64,000 nt of DNA from Gammaproteobacteria bacterium. Lineage in GTDB: Bacteria; Pseudomonadota; Gammaproteobacteria; SZUA-229. Location of the stretch: NCBI GenBank assembly GCA_029882395.1, contig JAOUKT010000004.1, positions 1 to 64,000 on the forward strand, in the 5' to 3' direction. Shown here piece after piece: positions 51,021 to 59,664 of the stretch. Positions within the stretch are counted from its first letter, which is position 1. The number at the start of each line of letters is the position of its first letter. The notes beneath the pieces are model-generated. The model was given only the letters and a program-made list of their open reading frames with translations. It was not told the DNA's origin and made no database searches. Both the position numbers and the translations under genes were made by a program.

Positions 51021-51038
51021 TGTAGGAATTATCTTACA
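51021..51038 (-). promoter_or_regulatory. GacA-type upstream activating box, long RNA
   Basis: Minus-strand TGTAAGATAATTCCTACA matches the GacA/UvrY box TGTAAG-N6-CTTACA at 11 of 12 defined positions. It lies 66 bp upstream of the -10 box of the long RNA, almost the same as the 65 bp seen at the short RNA. It is between this RNA and the divergent pip gene. Confidence 0.65.
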
Positions 51039-51126
51039 AAAGGCGGCGGATTAAATTCGTCTGTGGTGACAGGCACTTTATTGGATAGTATGTCATATAA
51101 TGATAGAAAATTACAAAGGCTGCGAT

Positions 51127-52080
51127 ATGTTTCATTATTTATATCCAGAGCTGCATGCTTATAAGCAGCAGTTTTTGCAAGTAGACGAAGTGCATCGGCT
51201 GTATCTTGAGGAGTCGGGTAACCCTGATGGCATACCGGTTGTTTTTTTGCATGGCGGCCCGGGTGCAAACAGCGAACCGCTACACCGGCGTTTTTTTGAT
51301 CCTCGAAAATACCGAATCATTTTATTTGATCAAAGAGGCTGCGGGCAGTCACTGCCTCATGCCAGCCTGCTGCATAATACCAGTCAGGATCTGGTACAGG
51401 ACATGGAGCGGATAAGAGCGGTATTAGAGATTGATAAGTGGGTTGTATTTGGTGGTTCCTGGGGCTCAACCCTGGCACTGCTTTACGCTCAGTCGCATGC
51501 TTCACATGTTTTGGGGCTTGTATTGAGAGGGATATTTCTGTGTCGTGATAAAGATGTGCGCTGGTTTTATCAGCAGGGTACAAGTGCTTTATTTCCAGAA
51601 TACTGGCAGGACTTTGTTGCGCCAATTCCCGAGTCTGAGCGTGGCGATATGATCAAGGCTTATTATCAGCGATTAACCGGCAGCGATGAAGTGGCAAAAA
51701 TGCGCGCAGCTGAGGCCTGGTCAGTGTGGGAAGGGCGCACGGCTTGTTTGCAAACGAATGACGCGTTAGTCGATTATTTTTCTGATCCTTATGTGGCGTT
51801 GAGTGTGGCGCGTATTGAATCGCATTATTTTGTGAATCATAGTTTTTTAGAGCCCGATCAGATATTGAGTGCAGCGCATAAGTTAAAACACATTCCAGGT
51901 TATATCGTGCATGGGCGTTATGATGTGATCTGTCCAGCCGAGCAAGCCTGGGCGTTGCATCAGGCCTGGCCAGAAGCAGAATTGCATATGATTGCGGATG
52001 CCGGACACGCGGTCAGCGAACCGGGTATTGCTCAAAAGCTGGTGGAAATAACAGATAAGCTCGCGGAGCGCCTGTCTTGA
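51127..52080 (+). CDS. pip: Prolyl iminopeptidase (alpha/beta hydrolase)
   Basis: A 317-residue hydrolase from the ATG at 51127, which has AAAGG 7 bp upstream; an ATG at 51100 is less likely. The oxyanion region is VVFLHGGPGANSEP, followed by ILFDQRGCGQS, the nucleophile elbow VVFGGSWGSTLALLYAQ and the late acid/histidine part VHGRYDVICP and AGHAVSE. This is the S33 family, which releases N-terminal proline from peptides. Its stop overlaps the dtd start. Confidence 0.94.
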   Translation: MFHYLYPELHAYKQQFLQVDEVHRLYLEESGNPDGIPVVFLHGGPGANSEPLHRRFFDPRKYRIILFDQRGCGQSLPHASLLHNTSQDLVQDMERIRAVLEIDKWVVFGGSWGSTLALLYAQSHASHVLGLVLRGIFLCRDKDVRWFYQQGTSALFPEYWQDFVAPIPESERGDMIKAYYQRLTGSDEVAKMRAAEAWSVWEGRTACLQTNDALVDYFSDPYVALSVARIESHYFVNHSFLEPDQILSAAHKLKHIPGYIVHGRYDVICPAEQAWALHQAWPEAELHMIADAGHAVSEPGIAQKLVEITDKLAERLS

Positions 52081-52523
52081 TAGCGTTACTTCAGCGGGTT
52101 ACCGAGGCGTCTGTTGTGGTGCAGGGCCGGCAGATAGCCGCTATTAATACGGGCTTGCTGGTTCTTTTCGGCATAGAAAAGGGTGATAGTGAAAAGGAGG
52201 TTGAGCGCCTGGTCGATAAATTGCTAAAGTATCGCGTTTTTGCTGATAAAGACGACAAAATGAACTTAAGTTTGCAAGATATTGCTGGCGAGCTATTGAT
52301 GGTGCCACAATTTACGCTGGCAGCGGACACGGGAAAAGGGCTGCGGCCGAGTTTTTCATCGGCAGCCAGCCCTGAAGAGGGGCAGCGATTATTCGAGGTG
52401 GCGTTAAAAATAGCCAAAAAATCACTAAATACTGTGCAAAGCGGACAATTTGGGGCGGATATGAAAGTCTCATTGACCAATGACGGACCGGTTACCTTCT
52501 GGCTTCAGGTAACGGCTGCGTGA
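52077..52523 (+). CDS. dtd: D-aminoacyl-tRNA deacylase
   Basis: A 148-residue DTD protein that removes D-amino acids (and glycine) from mischarged tRNA. It begins MIALLQRVTEASVVVQGRQIAAI and has the substrate motif MVPQFTLAADTGKGLRPSF and the C-terminal cross-subunit motif NDGPVTFWLQ. The start is a TTG that overlaps the pip stop (TTGA), so translation depends on coupling or re-initiation. Confidence 0.95.
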   Translation: MIALLQRVTEASVVVQGRQIAAINTGLLVLFGIEKGDSEKEVERLVDKLLKYRVFADKDDKMNLSLQDIAGELLMVPQFTLAADTGKGLRPSFSSAASPEEGQRLFEVALKIAKKSLNTVQSGQFGADMKVSLTNDGPVTFWLQVTAA

Positions 52524-52570
52524 CGGTGGCTTTGAAATAAAACCAGATTTGGGATAAAAATAAAGCTAAG

Positions 52571-52599
52571 TTACGGAAAAACAGTGTTTTTTACCGTAA
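52571..52599. promoter_or_regulatory. Inverted repeat ahead of the histidine operon
   Basis: TTACGG (52571) and CCGTAA (52594) form the ends of an imperfect palindrome with A-rich and T-rich inner arms, between dtd and hisB. It could be an operator for hisB or a weak dtd terminator; no histidine-codon leader peptide or attenuator was seen in the 139-bp interval. Confidence 0.35.
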
Positions 52600-52662
52600 A
52601 GTAATACACCCGTTAGTCTATCCGTTGTATCCTATAGCTTTTACAAGATCGGAGCTTACCGC

Positions 52663-53256
52663 ATGGCGGAACGCAAGGCTGAAATAAGCCGCGACACACT
52701 GGAAACTCAAATCAGTGTCAGTATTAATCTTGATGGAACCGGGCAATCAAACTTTGAAACGGGCGTGGCATTTCTAGATCATATGATGGATCAAATTGCT
52801 CGTCACGGCATGATTGATATGGATGTGCGGGCAATGGGCGATTTGCACATCGATGCGCACCATACGGTAGAAGATATTGGCATCACATTGGGGCAGGCGT
52901 TTAGTCAGGCAATGGCTGATAAAAAGGGCATTACACGTTATGGACATTCATATGTGCCTCTGGATGAAGCGTTGTCTCGTGTGGTGATTGATTTTTCAGG
53001 TCGTCCCGGTCTTGAGTTTAATGTGGATTTTAAACGCGCCAGTATTGGTGACTTCGATGTTGATTTATTTCATGAATTTTTTCAGGGCTTCGTTAATCAT
53101 GCCCATGCAAGTCTGCATATCGACACTATCCGCGGACGTAACGCCCATCATATTGCGGAAACAATATTCAAGGCATTTGGCCGCGCTCTGCGAATGGCGA
53201 TTGAGCCTGATGCGCGCATGCAAGGTATCTTGCCATCAACGAAAGGGGCACTGTAG
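52663..53256 (+). CDS. hisB: Imidazoleglycerol-phosphate dehydratase
   Basis: A 197-residue monofunctional HisB (no phosphatase domain). The manganese-binding histidines are in [52 protein letters not shown] and [20 protein letters not shown]. It catalyses step six of histidine synthesis. It is the first gene of the hisBHAFIE run. Confidence 0.97.
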   Translation: MAERKAEISRDTLETQISVSINLDGTGQSNFETGVAFLDHMMDQIARHGMIDMDVRAMGDLHIDAHHTVEDIGITLGQAFSQAMADKKGITRYGHSYVPLDEALSRVVIDFSGRPGLEFNVDFKRASIGDFDVDLFHEFFQGFVNHAHASLHIDTIRGRNAHHIAETIFKAFGRALRMAIEPDARMQGILPSTKGAL

Positions 53257-53262
53257 GTTCCA

Positions 53263-53910
53263 ATGTCTCTGATTGCTGTTGTTGATTATGGTATGGGAAA
53301 CCTGCGCTCGGTTTCCAAGGCGATAGAACACGTCGCTAAAAACTCCGACCAGGTCATTGTGACCTCAAACCCAGAAGATATTAATAATGCCGATCATGTC
53401 GTGTTTCCTGGTCAGGGAGCTGCGCGTGATTGCATGCAAGAGTTAAAAGCTCGGCATCTGGCAGACGTGGTGTTAAAAGCTGCGGCTGAAAAACCCTTTC
53501 TGGGTATATGCATGGGCATGCAGGTTTTGCTGGCACATAGTGAAGAAAACCAGGGCGTCGACTGTCTTAATCTTTTTCAGGGCGATGTGCATCGCTTTAG
53601 CAATGAGATGCTGGATGACGAGGGGTTGAAGTTAAAGGTGCCGCACATGGGCTGGAATCAGGTGCATTGGGCGATAGAGCATCCGCTGCTACAAAATATC
53701 GAACAAGATAGCCGCTTTTATTTTGTGCATAGTTATTATGCCGATCCATCAGATGCCGGCATTATTGCGGCACGCACTCAATACGGTATTGATTTTGTGT
53801 GCGCGCTGGCAAAAAACAATGTCATGGCTGTACAATTCCATCCGGAAAAAAGTGCGGCCGATGGTTTGCAATTATTAAAAAATTTCTGTCATTGGAATGG
53901 GCAGCCATAA
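53263..53910 (+). CDS. hisH: Imidazole glycerol phosphate synthase glutaminase subunit
   Basis: A 215-residue class I glutamine amidotransferase. The nucleophile is in LGICMGMQVLL, with VVFPGQGAARDCM before it and the catalytic His/Glu in VMAVQFHPEKSAADG. It hands ammonia to HisF. It starts 6 bp after hisB. Confidence 0.97.
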   Translation: MSLIAVVDYGMGNLRSVSKAIEHVAKNSDQVIVTSNPEDINNADHVVFPGQGAARDCMQELKARHLADVVLKAAAEKPFLGICMGMQVLLAHSEENQGVDCLNLFQGDVHRFSNEMLDDEGLKLKVPHMGWNQVHWAIEHPLLQNIEQDSRFYFVHSYYADPSDAGIIAARTQYGIDFVCALAKNNVMAVQFHPEKSAADGLQLLKNFCHWNGQP

Positions 53911-53937
53911 ACGAATGGAAAGTGAACGAGGCAAATT

Positions 53938-54681
53938 ATGTTATTAATTCCTGCAATTGATCTTAAAGACGGTAAATGTGTGCGTTTGCGTCAGGGTGAT
54001 ATGGATGATGAAACCATATTTTCTGAAGATCCGGTTGAAGTCGCTGCAAAATGGGTAGAGGCTGGCGCACGCCGATTGCATTTGGTTGATTTAAACGGGG
54101 CCTTTGCCGGCGAACCTAAAAATGCCGGCATTGTGCATGAAATATGTAAAGCATTTCCGGATCTGCCGGTTCAGATTGGCGGTGGTATTCGAAGTGAAGA
54201 AACCATTGAGACCTATCTTGATGCCGGTGTCAGGTATGTCATCGTGGGCACAAAGGCGGTTCAGGAATCTCATTTTGTGCCTGAAATTTGTGCCGAATTT
54301 CCAACGCATATTATCGTCGGTCTGGATGCCAAAGACGGCAAAGTAGCCACCGATGGTTGGTCAAAATTATCAAAACATGATGTGATAGATATGGCAAAAC
54401 GTTTTGAAGAAGATGGTGTCGAATCGATTATCTATACTGATATATCGCGCGATGGCATGATGCAGGGCGTTAATATTGAGGCAACAGTCAAACTGGCGCA
54501 GGCAATTCATATTCCTGTGATTGCTTCTGGCGGCATTACCAATATGGATGATATCAAAGCGCTCGTAGCCGTTGAAGACGAGGGCATTATGGGTGCCATT
54601 ACAGGCCGTGCTATTTATGAAGGCACACTGGACCTTAAAGCAGCACAGGCCTGGGCCGATTCTGTGGGTAGTCAGGTTTAA
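53938..54681 (+). CDS. hisA: Phosphoribosylformimino-5-aminoimidazole carboxamide ribotide isomerase
   Basis: A 247-residue TIM barrel with the HisA signatures [40 protein letters not shown] and [13 protein letters not shown]. It isomerises ProFAR to PRFAR. Its stop overlaps the hisF ATG by 1 bp. Confidence 0.97.
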   Translation: MLLIPAIDLKDGKCVRLRQGDMDDETIFSEDPVEVAAKWVEAGARRLHLVDLNGAFAGEPKNAGIVHEICKAFPDLPVQIGGGIRSEETIETYLDAGVRYVIVGTKAVQESHFVPEICAEFPTHIIVGLDAKDGKVATDGWSKLSKHDVIDMAKRFEEDGVESIIYTDISRDGMMQGVNIEATVKLAQAIHIPVIASGGITNMDDIKALVAVEDEGIMGAITGRAIYEGTLDLKAAQAWADSVGSQV

Positions 54682-55454
54682 TGTCCCTCGCCAAGCGTAT
54701 TATCCCCTGTCTTGATGTGGCCGATGGTCGCGTTGTCAAGGGTGTTCAATTTGTTGATATCCGTGATGCCGGAGACCCGGTTGAAGTGGCGCGTCGATAT
54801 GATGCTGAAGGCGCGGATGAAATTACCTTTCTTGATATCACTGCGACATCAGATAACCGCGATACCATCATTCATGTGGTCGAACAGGTAGCCGAGCAGG
54901 TATTTATACCACTGACCGTTGGCGGTGGTGTGCGCTCGATTGATGATGTGCGCCGTTTGCTAAATGCCGGTGCGGATAAGGTAGCGATAAACTCAGCCGC
55001 TATCTTCAATCCCGAATTTGTAAAAGAAGCGTCGGATAAAGTCGGTTCACAGTGCATAGTGGTGGCAATTGATGCAAAACGAGTTAATGCCGAAGGTGAG
55101 GCCGACAAATGGGAAATTTTTACCCATGGCGGGCGCAAAGAAACCGGTATTGATGCGCTGGAGTGGGCTATCAAGATGGTCGACTATGGCGCCGGTGAAA
55201 TCCTCTTAACCAGTATGGATCGTGACGGCACAAAAATCGGCTTTGATCTGGATTTGACGCGCGCGATTACCGATGCCGTGAATGTGCCGGTAATTGCATC
55301 GGGCGGTGTCGGCAACCTCGATCATCTGGCTGAAGGCGTGACGAAAGGCCATGCCGATGCGGTTTTAGCCGCCAGCATTTTTCATTTTGCAGAATACACG
55401 GTGAACGAAGCCAAACAACATATGGCTGGCTACGGTATCGAGGTGCGTCTGTGA
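54681..55454 (+). CDS. hisF: Imidazole glycerol phosphate synthase cyclase subunit
   Basis: A 257-residue TIM barrel with [45 protein letters not shown] and the catalytic aspartates in [11 protein letters not shown]. It forms IGP and AICAR from PRFAR with ammonia from HisH. It overlaps hisI by 4 bp. Confidence 0.97.
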   Translation: MSLAKRIIPCLDVADGRVVKGVQFVDIRDAGDPVEVARRYDAEGADEITFLDITATSDNRDTIIHVVEQVAEQVFIPLTVGGGVRSIDDVRRLLNAGADKVAINSAAIFNPEFVKEASDKVGSQCIVVAIDAKRVNAEGEADKWEIFTHGGRKETGIDALEWAIKMVDYGAGEILLTSMDRDGTKIGFDLDLTRAITDAVNVPVIASGGVGNLDHLAEGVTKGHADAVLAASIFHFAEYTVNEAKQHMAGYGIEVRL

Positions 55455-55849
55455 TGAATAATGAACATACAGGCTGGCTTAATCAGGTAAAATGGACAGA
55501 TGAGGGTCTGGTGCCTGCCATCGCCCAGGATGCCGCATCTGGACGCATCTTGATGATGGCCTGGATGAGCCGTGAATCACTGGCAATCACGGCCAAAAAA
55601 AATGAAGCGGTTTATTTTTCGCGTTCACGCCAGAAACTATGGCACAAAGGCGAAAGCTCGGGCCATATTCAAAAAGTGAAATCCATTCGCCTTGATTGCG
55701 ACTCAGACGTGATTGTTTTACAGGTGGAACAAGTGGGTGGCATTGCCTGTCATACAGGGCGGGAAAGCTGTTTTTATAGTGAACTTAAAGATAATCAATG
55801 GCAGGTTGTTGAAGCTGTCTTAAAAGATCCAAAGGAAATCTATCAATGA
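55451..55849 (+). CDS. hisI: Phosphoribosyl-AMP cyclohydrolase
   Basis: A 132-residue enzyme opening the adenine ring of PR-AMP. Its motifs are [32 protein letters not shown], the metal-binding [11 protein letters not shown] and [14 protein letters not shown]. It is a separate protein from HisE here, overlapping it by 4 bp. Confidence 0.96.
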   Translation: MMNNEHTGWLNQVKWTDEGLVPAIAQDAASGRILMMAWMSRESLAITAKKNEAVYFSRSRQKLWHKGESSGHIQKVKSIRLDCDSDVIVLQVEQVGGIACHTGRESCFYSELKDNQWQVVEAVLKDPKEIYQ

Positions 55850-56169
55850 GTAATGATGTCCTGACGCGTCTTGAAGAAGTTCTGCAGGCACGTAAAAGTG
55901 CAGAGCCGGATAGCTCGTATGTTGCCAGACTCTATCAGCAGGGGCTGGACTCGATTTTAAAAAAAATCGGCGAAGAAGCAACAGAAACAGTGATGGCTGC
56001 AAAAGATGGAGAGAAGGAAAAAATTGTCTATGAAATTGCGGATTTATGGTTTCATTGCATGGTGTTGTTAAGCCAACAAAATATTAAAGCTGAGGATGTA
56101 TTGAACGAGCTGGACCGCCGATTTGGATTATCTGGTCTGGCAGAAAAAGCATCCCGAACAACTGATTAA
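55846..56169 (+). CDS. hisE: Phosphoribosyl-ATP pyrophosphatase
   Basis: A 107-residue MazG-like fold protein with the typical [40 protein letters not shown] and [24 protein letters not shown] segments. It is the second step of histidine synthesis and the last his gene in the run; tatA follows after 22 bp. Confidence 0.96.
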   Translation: MSNDVLTRLEEVLQARKSAEPDSSYVARLYQQGLDSILKKIGEEATETVMAAKDGEKEKIVYEIADLWFHCMVLLSQQNIKAEDVLNELDRRFGLSGLAEKASRTTD

Positions 56170-56191
56170 AAATTTATTTCTGGAGAGTAAA

Positions 56192-56422
56192 ATGGGTATT
56201 AGTATCTGGCAACTGGTTATTATTTTAGGCATTGTTATCTTGCTGTTTGGCACAAAAAAATTGCGTAATGTGGGCGGTGATTTGGGTAACGCGATAAAGA
56301 GTTTCAAAAAAGCGGTTAAGAGCAGTGAAGAAGCTGAGCCGGACGAACAAATTGCAAAGAAAGAAGATGGCCGGATTATCGATGCAGAAGTTCGCAAAGA
56401 AAAAGACGAAACAAAGTCTTAA
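56192..56422 (+). CDS. tatA: Twin-arginine translocase subunit TatA
   Basis: A 76-residue protein from the ATG at 56192 with TGGAGAG upstream; a longer frame reaching into hisE is disfavoured. One N-terminal transmembrane helix ([18 protein letters not shown]) is followed by the TatA hinge [21 protein letters not shown] and an acidic tail. It forms the size-variable pore of the Tat system. hisE-tatA adjacency is common in gammaproteobacteria and betaproteobacteria. Confidence 0.96.
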   Translation: MGISIWQLVIILGIVILLFGTKKLRNVGGDLGNAIKSFKKAVKSSEEAEPDEQIAKKEDGRIIDAEVRKEKDETKS

Positions 56423-56468
56423 AGTAAAAGTAATTCCTGAATGACTTTACTTAACGGGTAGTTGATAG

Positions 56469-57023
56469 ATGTTTGATATCGGTTTCTGGGAAATCATGCT
56501 GATTTCCATTCTGGCGATGGTGGTGATTGGTCCTGAACGCTTGCCCGGCGTTGCGCGCACTGCCGGGCACTGGTTTGGTAAGGCCCGTCGTTTTGTTGAA
56601 GGTGTAAAGAGCGATGTCGCAAGCGAGTTTGATACTACCGAACTTAAACGGCTTTTGCATAATCAGGAAGTCCAGCTCAAGGAACTGCAAAGCAAGGTAA
56701 ACAGAGAGGCCGGTGATATCCGCAGTGGCTTCTCTTATAATATGGATGATGATGCGGCCACAGACAAAAATGCGGCTGAAGATGATTATCTGGAATTTAT
56801 GGACGAGGATGAAGAAAAGGACCACGAGCAAATAGCGGCAGAAAAAAAGCAACAGCAGCAGCTAAAAGAAGAAGAGCACCGGAAAGCCACCGCGCAGGTT
56901 CAAAAAGAAAGACGTGAAGCACGTGCTTTTGAAAATCCGGCAGTCGCTAATAACAAGAAACTAACTAATGATGACAACGTAGTTGTCACTGATACAGATA
57001 AGCAATCCAGACATGACGGATAA
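56469..57023 (+). CDS. tatB: Twin-arginine translocase subunit TatB
   Basis: A 184-residue protein with the family start MFDIGFWEIMLISILAMVVI, the GPERLP motif and an amphipathic helix (GVARTAGHWFGKARRFVEGV). The long charged C-terminal region is poor in conserved features, as usual. It works with TatC as the signal-peptide receptor. Its end overlaps tatC by 11 bp. Confidence 0.95.
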   Translation: MFDIGFWEIMLISILAMVVIGPERLPGVARTAGHWFGKARRFVEGVKSDVASEFDTTELKRLLHNQEVQLKELQSKVNREAGDIRSGFSYNMDDDAATDKNAAEDDYLEFMDEDEEKDHEQIAAEKKQQQQLKEEEHRKATAQVQKERREARAFENPAVANNKKLTNDDNVVVTDTDKQSRHDG

Positions 57024-57891
57024 CAGTACGTCTCCCGAGGAAAACCTGCAACAAGAAAAAGGCTTTATGTCGCATTTGCTGGAATTACGCGACAGAATGA
57101 TGCGCATGGTTTTAGTCGTGCTGATATTGTTTCTGGCGCTGTTCAGCTTTTCCGAAGAAATTTTCACCTTTGTGGCGCAACCGCTGATTTCATTAATGCC
57201 AGAAGGCACATCAATGATCGCAACCGGGGTGGCGGCACCTTTCCTGGTGCCTTTCAAGCTGGTATTAATGGTCTCTGTATTTCTGGCAGTGCCTTATTTG
57301 TTATATGAAATGTGGGCATTTATTGCGCCGGGTTTGTATAAAAATGAAAAAACAATGGCGGCACCAATACTGATATCCAGCATCATTTTATTTTACTGCG
57401 GCGTCTCATTTGCCTATTTTGTATTGTTCCCTTTATTGTTTGGTTTTTTAATTGCGATTTCGCCACAAGGCGTTGTCATGATGACCGATATTGGGCAGTA
57501 TCTGGATTTTATTCTGGCCATATTTTTTGCTTTCGGTATCGCCTTTGAAGTACCGATTGCGGTATTTTTACTGATTATGATCGGTGCGACCACGCCAGAT
57601 GCTCTGGCAGCAAAACGGCCTTATATCGTGGTTGGTGCCTTTGTTATAGGCATGTTGTTAACGCCACCTGATATTATTTCGCAGACAATCCTGGCATTGC
57701 CAATGTTATTTTTGTTTGAGGCGGGCTTGTTGATTTCACGTATCGTGCTGAAACGTCGAGCCGAGCAGCAAGATGATGAAGACGAATACAATGAAATGTC
57801 AGACGATGAAATGGAATCCGAGTTAGATCGCCTCGAGGCCGAAGAAGACGACAACGGCTTTGAGAGTGACGAGCCGGATAAAAAACTATAA
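57013..57891 (+). CDS. tatC: Twin-arginine translocase subunit TatC
   Basis: A 292-residue protein from the ATG at 57013. It has FMSHLLELRDRMMRMV, six transmembrane segments, the loop VPYLLYEMWAFIAPGLYKNEK and the conserved LLTPPDIISQ. It recognises twin-arginine signal peptides. The C-terminus is extended by about 35 very acidic residues (EDEYNEMSDDEMESE), longer than in E. coli. Confidence 0.95.
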   Translation: MTDNSTSPEENLQQEKGFMSHLLELRDRMMRMVLVVLILFLALFSFSEEIFTFVAQPLISLMPEGTSMIATGVAAPFLVPFKLVLMVSVFLAVPYLLYEMWAFIAPGLYKNEKTMAAPILISSIILFYCGVSFAYFVLFPLLFGFLIAISPQGVVMMTDIGQYLDFILAIFFAFGIAFEVPIAVFLLIMIGATTPDALAAKRPYIVVGAFVIGMLLTPPDIISQTILALPMLFLFEAGLLISRIVLKRRAEQQDDEDEYNEMSDDEMESELDRLEAEEDDNGFESDEPDKKL

Positions 57892-57986
57892 TAAACAGTT
57901 GATAGACATGGTATTGTGGCGGTCATTAATAAAAGTTTTTGTGACCTCATATACCCAAAATAGACCAATGGTATCCATGTGATCTG

Positions 57987-59120
57987 ATGAAGACAGAAAT
58001 TGATCAACTAAGGGCTGAAAATAAAAATCTCCAGCGTCAGATGAATAATCTGATGCGCAATGCACGCCATAATGAAGAAAAACTGCAACGCTTTTCCGAA
58101 ATGGAATTGCTCTTGATCAGTACGCACTCCCTGCGTGATTTATTACAAATTATTATTAACAACTATCGTAATGTTTTTGATCTGAATTCAGTGACGCTGA
58201 TTTTGATAGATCCCGAATATGAACTATTGCGTTTTCTCGATGAAACCGGTCTGCAAACCGATCAGTTGCCCGAACTGAAGCTGGTGACTGAGTCAGCTGA
58301 AGTGGAAAAGTGGTTTGATAAGCAGCTGTCGCCCCGGTTAATGGCATTCCAGCAGCAACATGAAGAATTGTTTGCAGGCGGAGAGAAAATCTTACAGTCG
58401 GTAGCATTAATCCCGTTGATCCGACAAGGCAGGCTGATCGGCAGCCTTAACCTTGGCAGCAAAAGACATGACCGTTTTCAGCAGTCCACCAGTACCGATT
58501 TCTTACAGCGTTTAGCGGCTATTGTCTCGATCTGTATCGAAAACGCATTGAATGTCACTAAACTTGAACGAATTGGCATGACGGATCCATTAACGTGTGT
58601 TTATAACAGGCGTTTCTTTGAGCGCCGCCTGACCGAAGTGGTGTCTAGCTCGGTGCGTTACAGCTATGAACTGAGCTGCATGTTTCTCGATGTTGATCGC
58701 TTTAAGCAGGTGAACGACAGTCTGGGGCATCAGGTGGGCGATCTGGTGCTGCGAGAAGTGGCCGGAATCATTGATCAGCACTTGCGTGGCAGCGATATGG
58801 TTGCCCGTTATGGCGGCGAAGAATTTGTTGTATTGTTGCCACAAACCCCGGTCAACGATGCCCGCCTTGTGGCTGAAAGAATACGCGAAAGTCTGGCACT
58901 GCATAACTTTAACCTGGCAGAAGGAAAGTCGCTGAGCGTTAATATCTCAATCGGTGTGGCCGGCATGGCGCTGGGTAAAATGGGCGGTGAGGTGATAGAT
59001 TTAGGTCTGGATCTGGTTAGACGTGCTGATTTGGCACTGCTTGAGGCAAAATCGACAGGCCGGAATAAAGTGGTGCTGGCAGAGTCGTACGCTGAGAAAG
59101 CTGAGCTGGTAACAGGATGA
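57987..59120 (+). CDS. DUF484/GAF-GGDEF diguanylate cyclase
   Basis: A 377-residue soluble protein. An N-terminal coiled coil (IDQLRAENKNLQRQMNNLM) leads to a DUF484/GAF-like sensor domain, with IPLIRQGRLIGSLNLGSKR near residue 145. The C-terminal GGDEF domain has MFLDVDRFKQVNDSLGHQVG, the intact RYGGEEFVVLL and an I-site RGSD. It should make c-di-GMP in response to a small ligand; the ligand is unknown. It lies 95 bp after tatC. Confidence 0.92.
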   Translation: MKTEIDQLRAENKNLQRQMNNLMRNARHNEEKLQRFSEMELLLISTHSLRDLLQIIINNYRNVFDLNSVTLILIDPEYELLRFLDETGLQTDQLPELKLVTESAEVEKWFDKQLSPRLMAFQQQHEELFAGGEKILQSVALIPLIRQGRLIGSLNLGSKRHDRFQQSTSTDFLQRLAAIVSICIENALNVTKLERIGMTDPLTCVYNRRFFERRLTEVVSSSVRYSYELSCMFLDVDRFKQVNDSLGHQVGDLVLREVAGIIDQHLRGSDMVARYGGEEFVVLLPQTPVNDARLVAERIRESLALHNFNLAEGKSLSVNISIGVAGMALGKMGGEVIDLGLDLVRRADLALLEAKSTGRNKVVLAESYAEKAELVTG

Positions 59121-59139
59121 TGCCGGGAATGATAAAAAA

Positions 59140-59173
59140 GCAAAAAAAAGGCCATTAGTAAACTAATGGCCTT
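59140..59173 (-). terminator. Minus-strand Rho-independent terminator without an upstream gene
   Basis: AAGGCCATTAG and CTAATGGCCTT make an 11-bp stem around a 4-nt loop. On the minus strand it is followed by TTTTTT and then more T; on the plus strand only TT follows. The direction is therefore minus, although no minus-strand gene precedes it. It may also weakly end the cyclase transcript. Confidence 0.75.
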
Positions 59174-59276
59174 ACAAGAGGATATTTACATATAACAATG
59201 ACTTCAATTAACACGTTAATGTCGTTCGAAGACATATAAGCAATCAGTGTTTGATCAATGTTGCTTGGTTACTATT
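59140..59276 (-). ncRNA. Candidate small RNA with orphan terminator
   Basis: The interval 59121-59664 has no gene on either strand but contains a strongly directional minus-strand terminator. A TATAAA box (59288-59283) and the CTAGG operator array immediately upstream of it suggest a regulated promoter, giving a transcript of about 137 nt. It contains a small inner hairpin (TGTC..GACA near 59234-59221). There is no obvious ORF and no match to an RNA family I know. All of this is inferred from layout. Confidence 0.4.
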
Positions 59277-59301
59277 AGAGTCTTTATAAGCAAATAATAA
59301 A

Positions 59302-59353
59302 ACTAGGTTGACGGCGTAGACTACCTAGGGTTTACCCTAGTGTTTCGCCTAGG
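59302..59353. promoter_or_regulatory. CTAGG operator array
   Basis: Four CTAGG elements lie within 52 bp: ACTAGG (59302), CCTAGG (59324), an inverted CCTAG (59336) and CCTAGG (59348). Direct copies are spaced 22 and 24 bp apart, about two helical turns. The centre forms the palindrome CTAGGGTTTACCCTAG. The element nearest 59302 overlaps the -35 region of the minus-strand TATAAA promoter, a class II activator layout. The regulator is unknown; LuxR-type is a guess. It could instead serve the plus-strand protease gene. Confidence 0.55.
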
Positions 59354-59664
59354 TTGTTGTATTGTATGCAGATTTTTTATAAAAATAATCGTCAGTTTTG
59401 CCGCTTTCTGAAACTCGTGTCAAAACTACAGACACAGTCTGGAGTGAAAGGACTTGGGCTGCTTTTATTAAAATAGCCATTTAAGAACAAAAAATCAGCT
59501 GTGGTCGAGAAATATGCACTAAATGAGACCTGGTTGGAATCTAAGTGAAAGAATTTATGCTATGTTTATAAACTGAAAGTTATTTATTCTTGGTGCTGAT
59601 TCCTGGTTTTTAGCTGTTGTAAGGTCTTCGATATTGAATCGATATGAGCGTAGGAAAGGAAATA

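Noticed and set aside
50400-51040. tmRNA or 6S RNA in this interval
   Set aside because: No tRNA-like ends, no tag peptide frame and no 6S-type central bubble were seen; the GGA repetition and two terminators point to Csr/Rsm RNAs.
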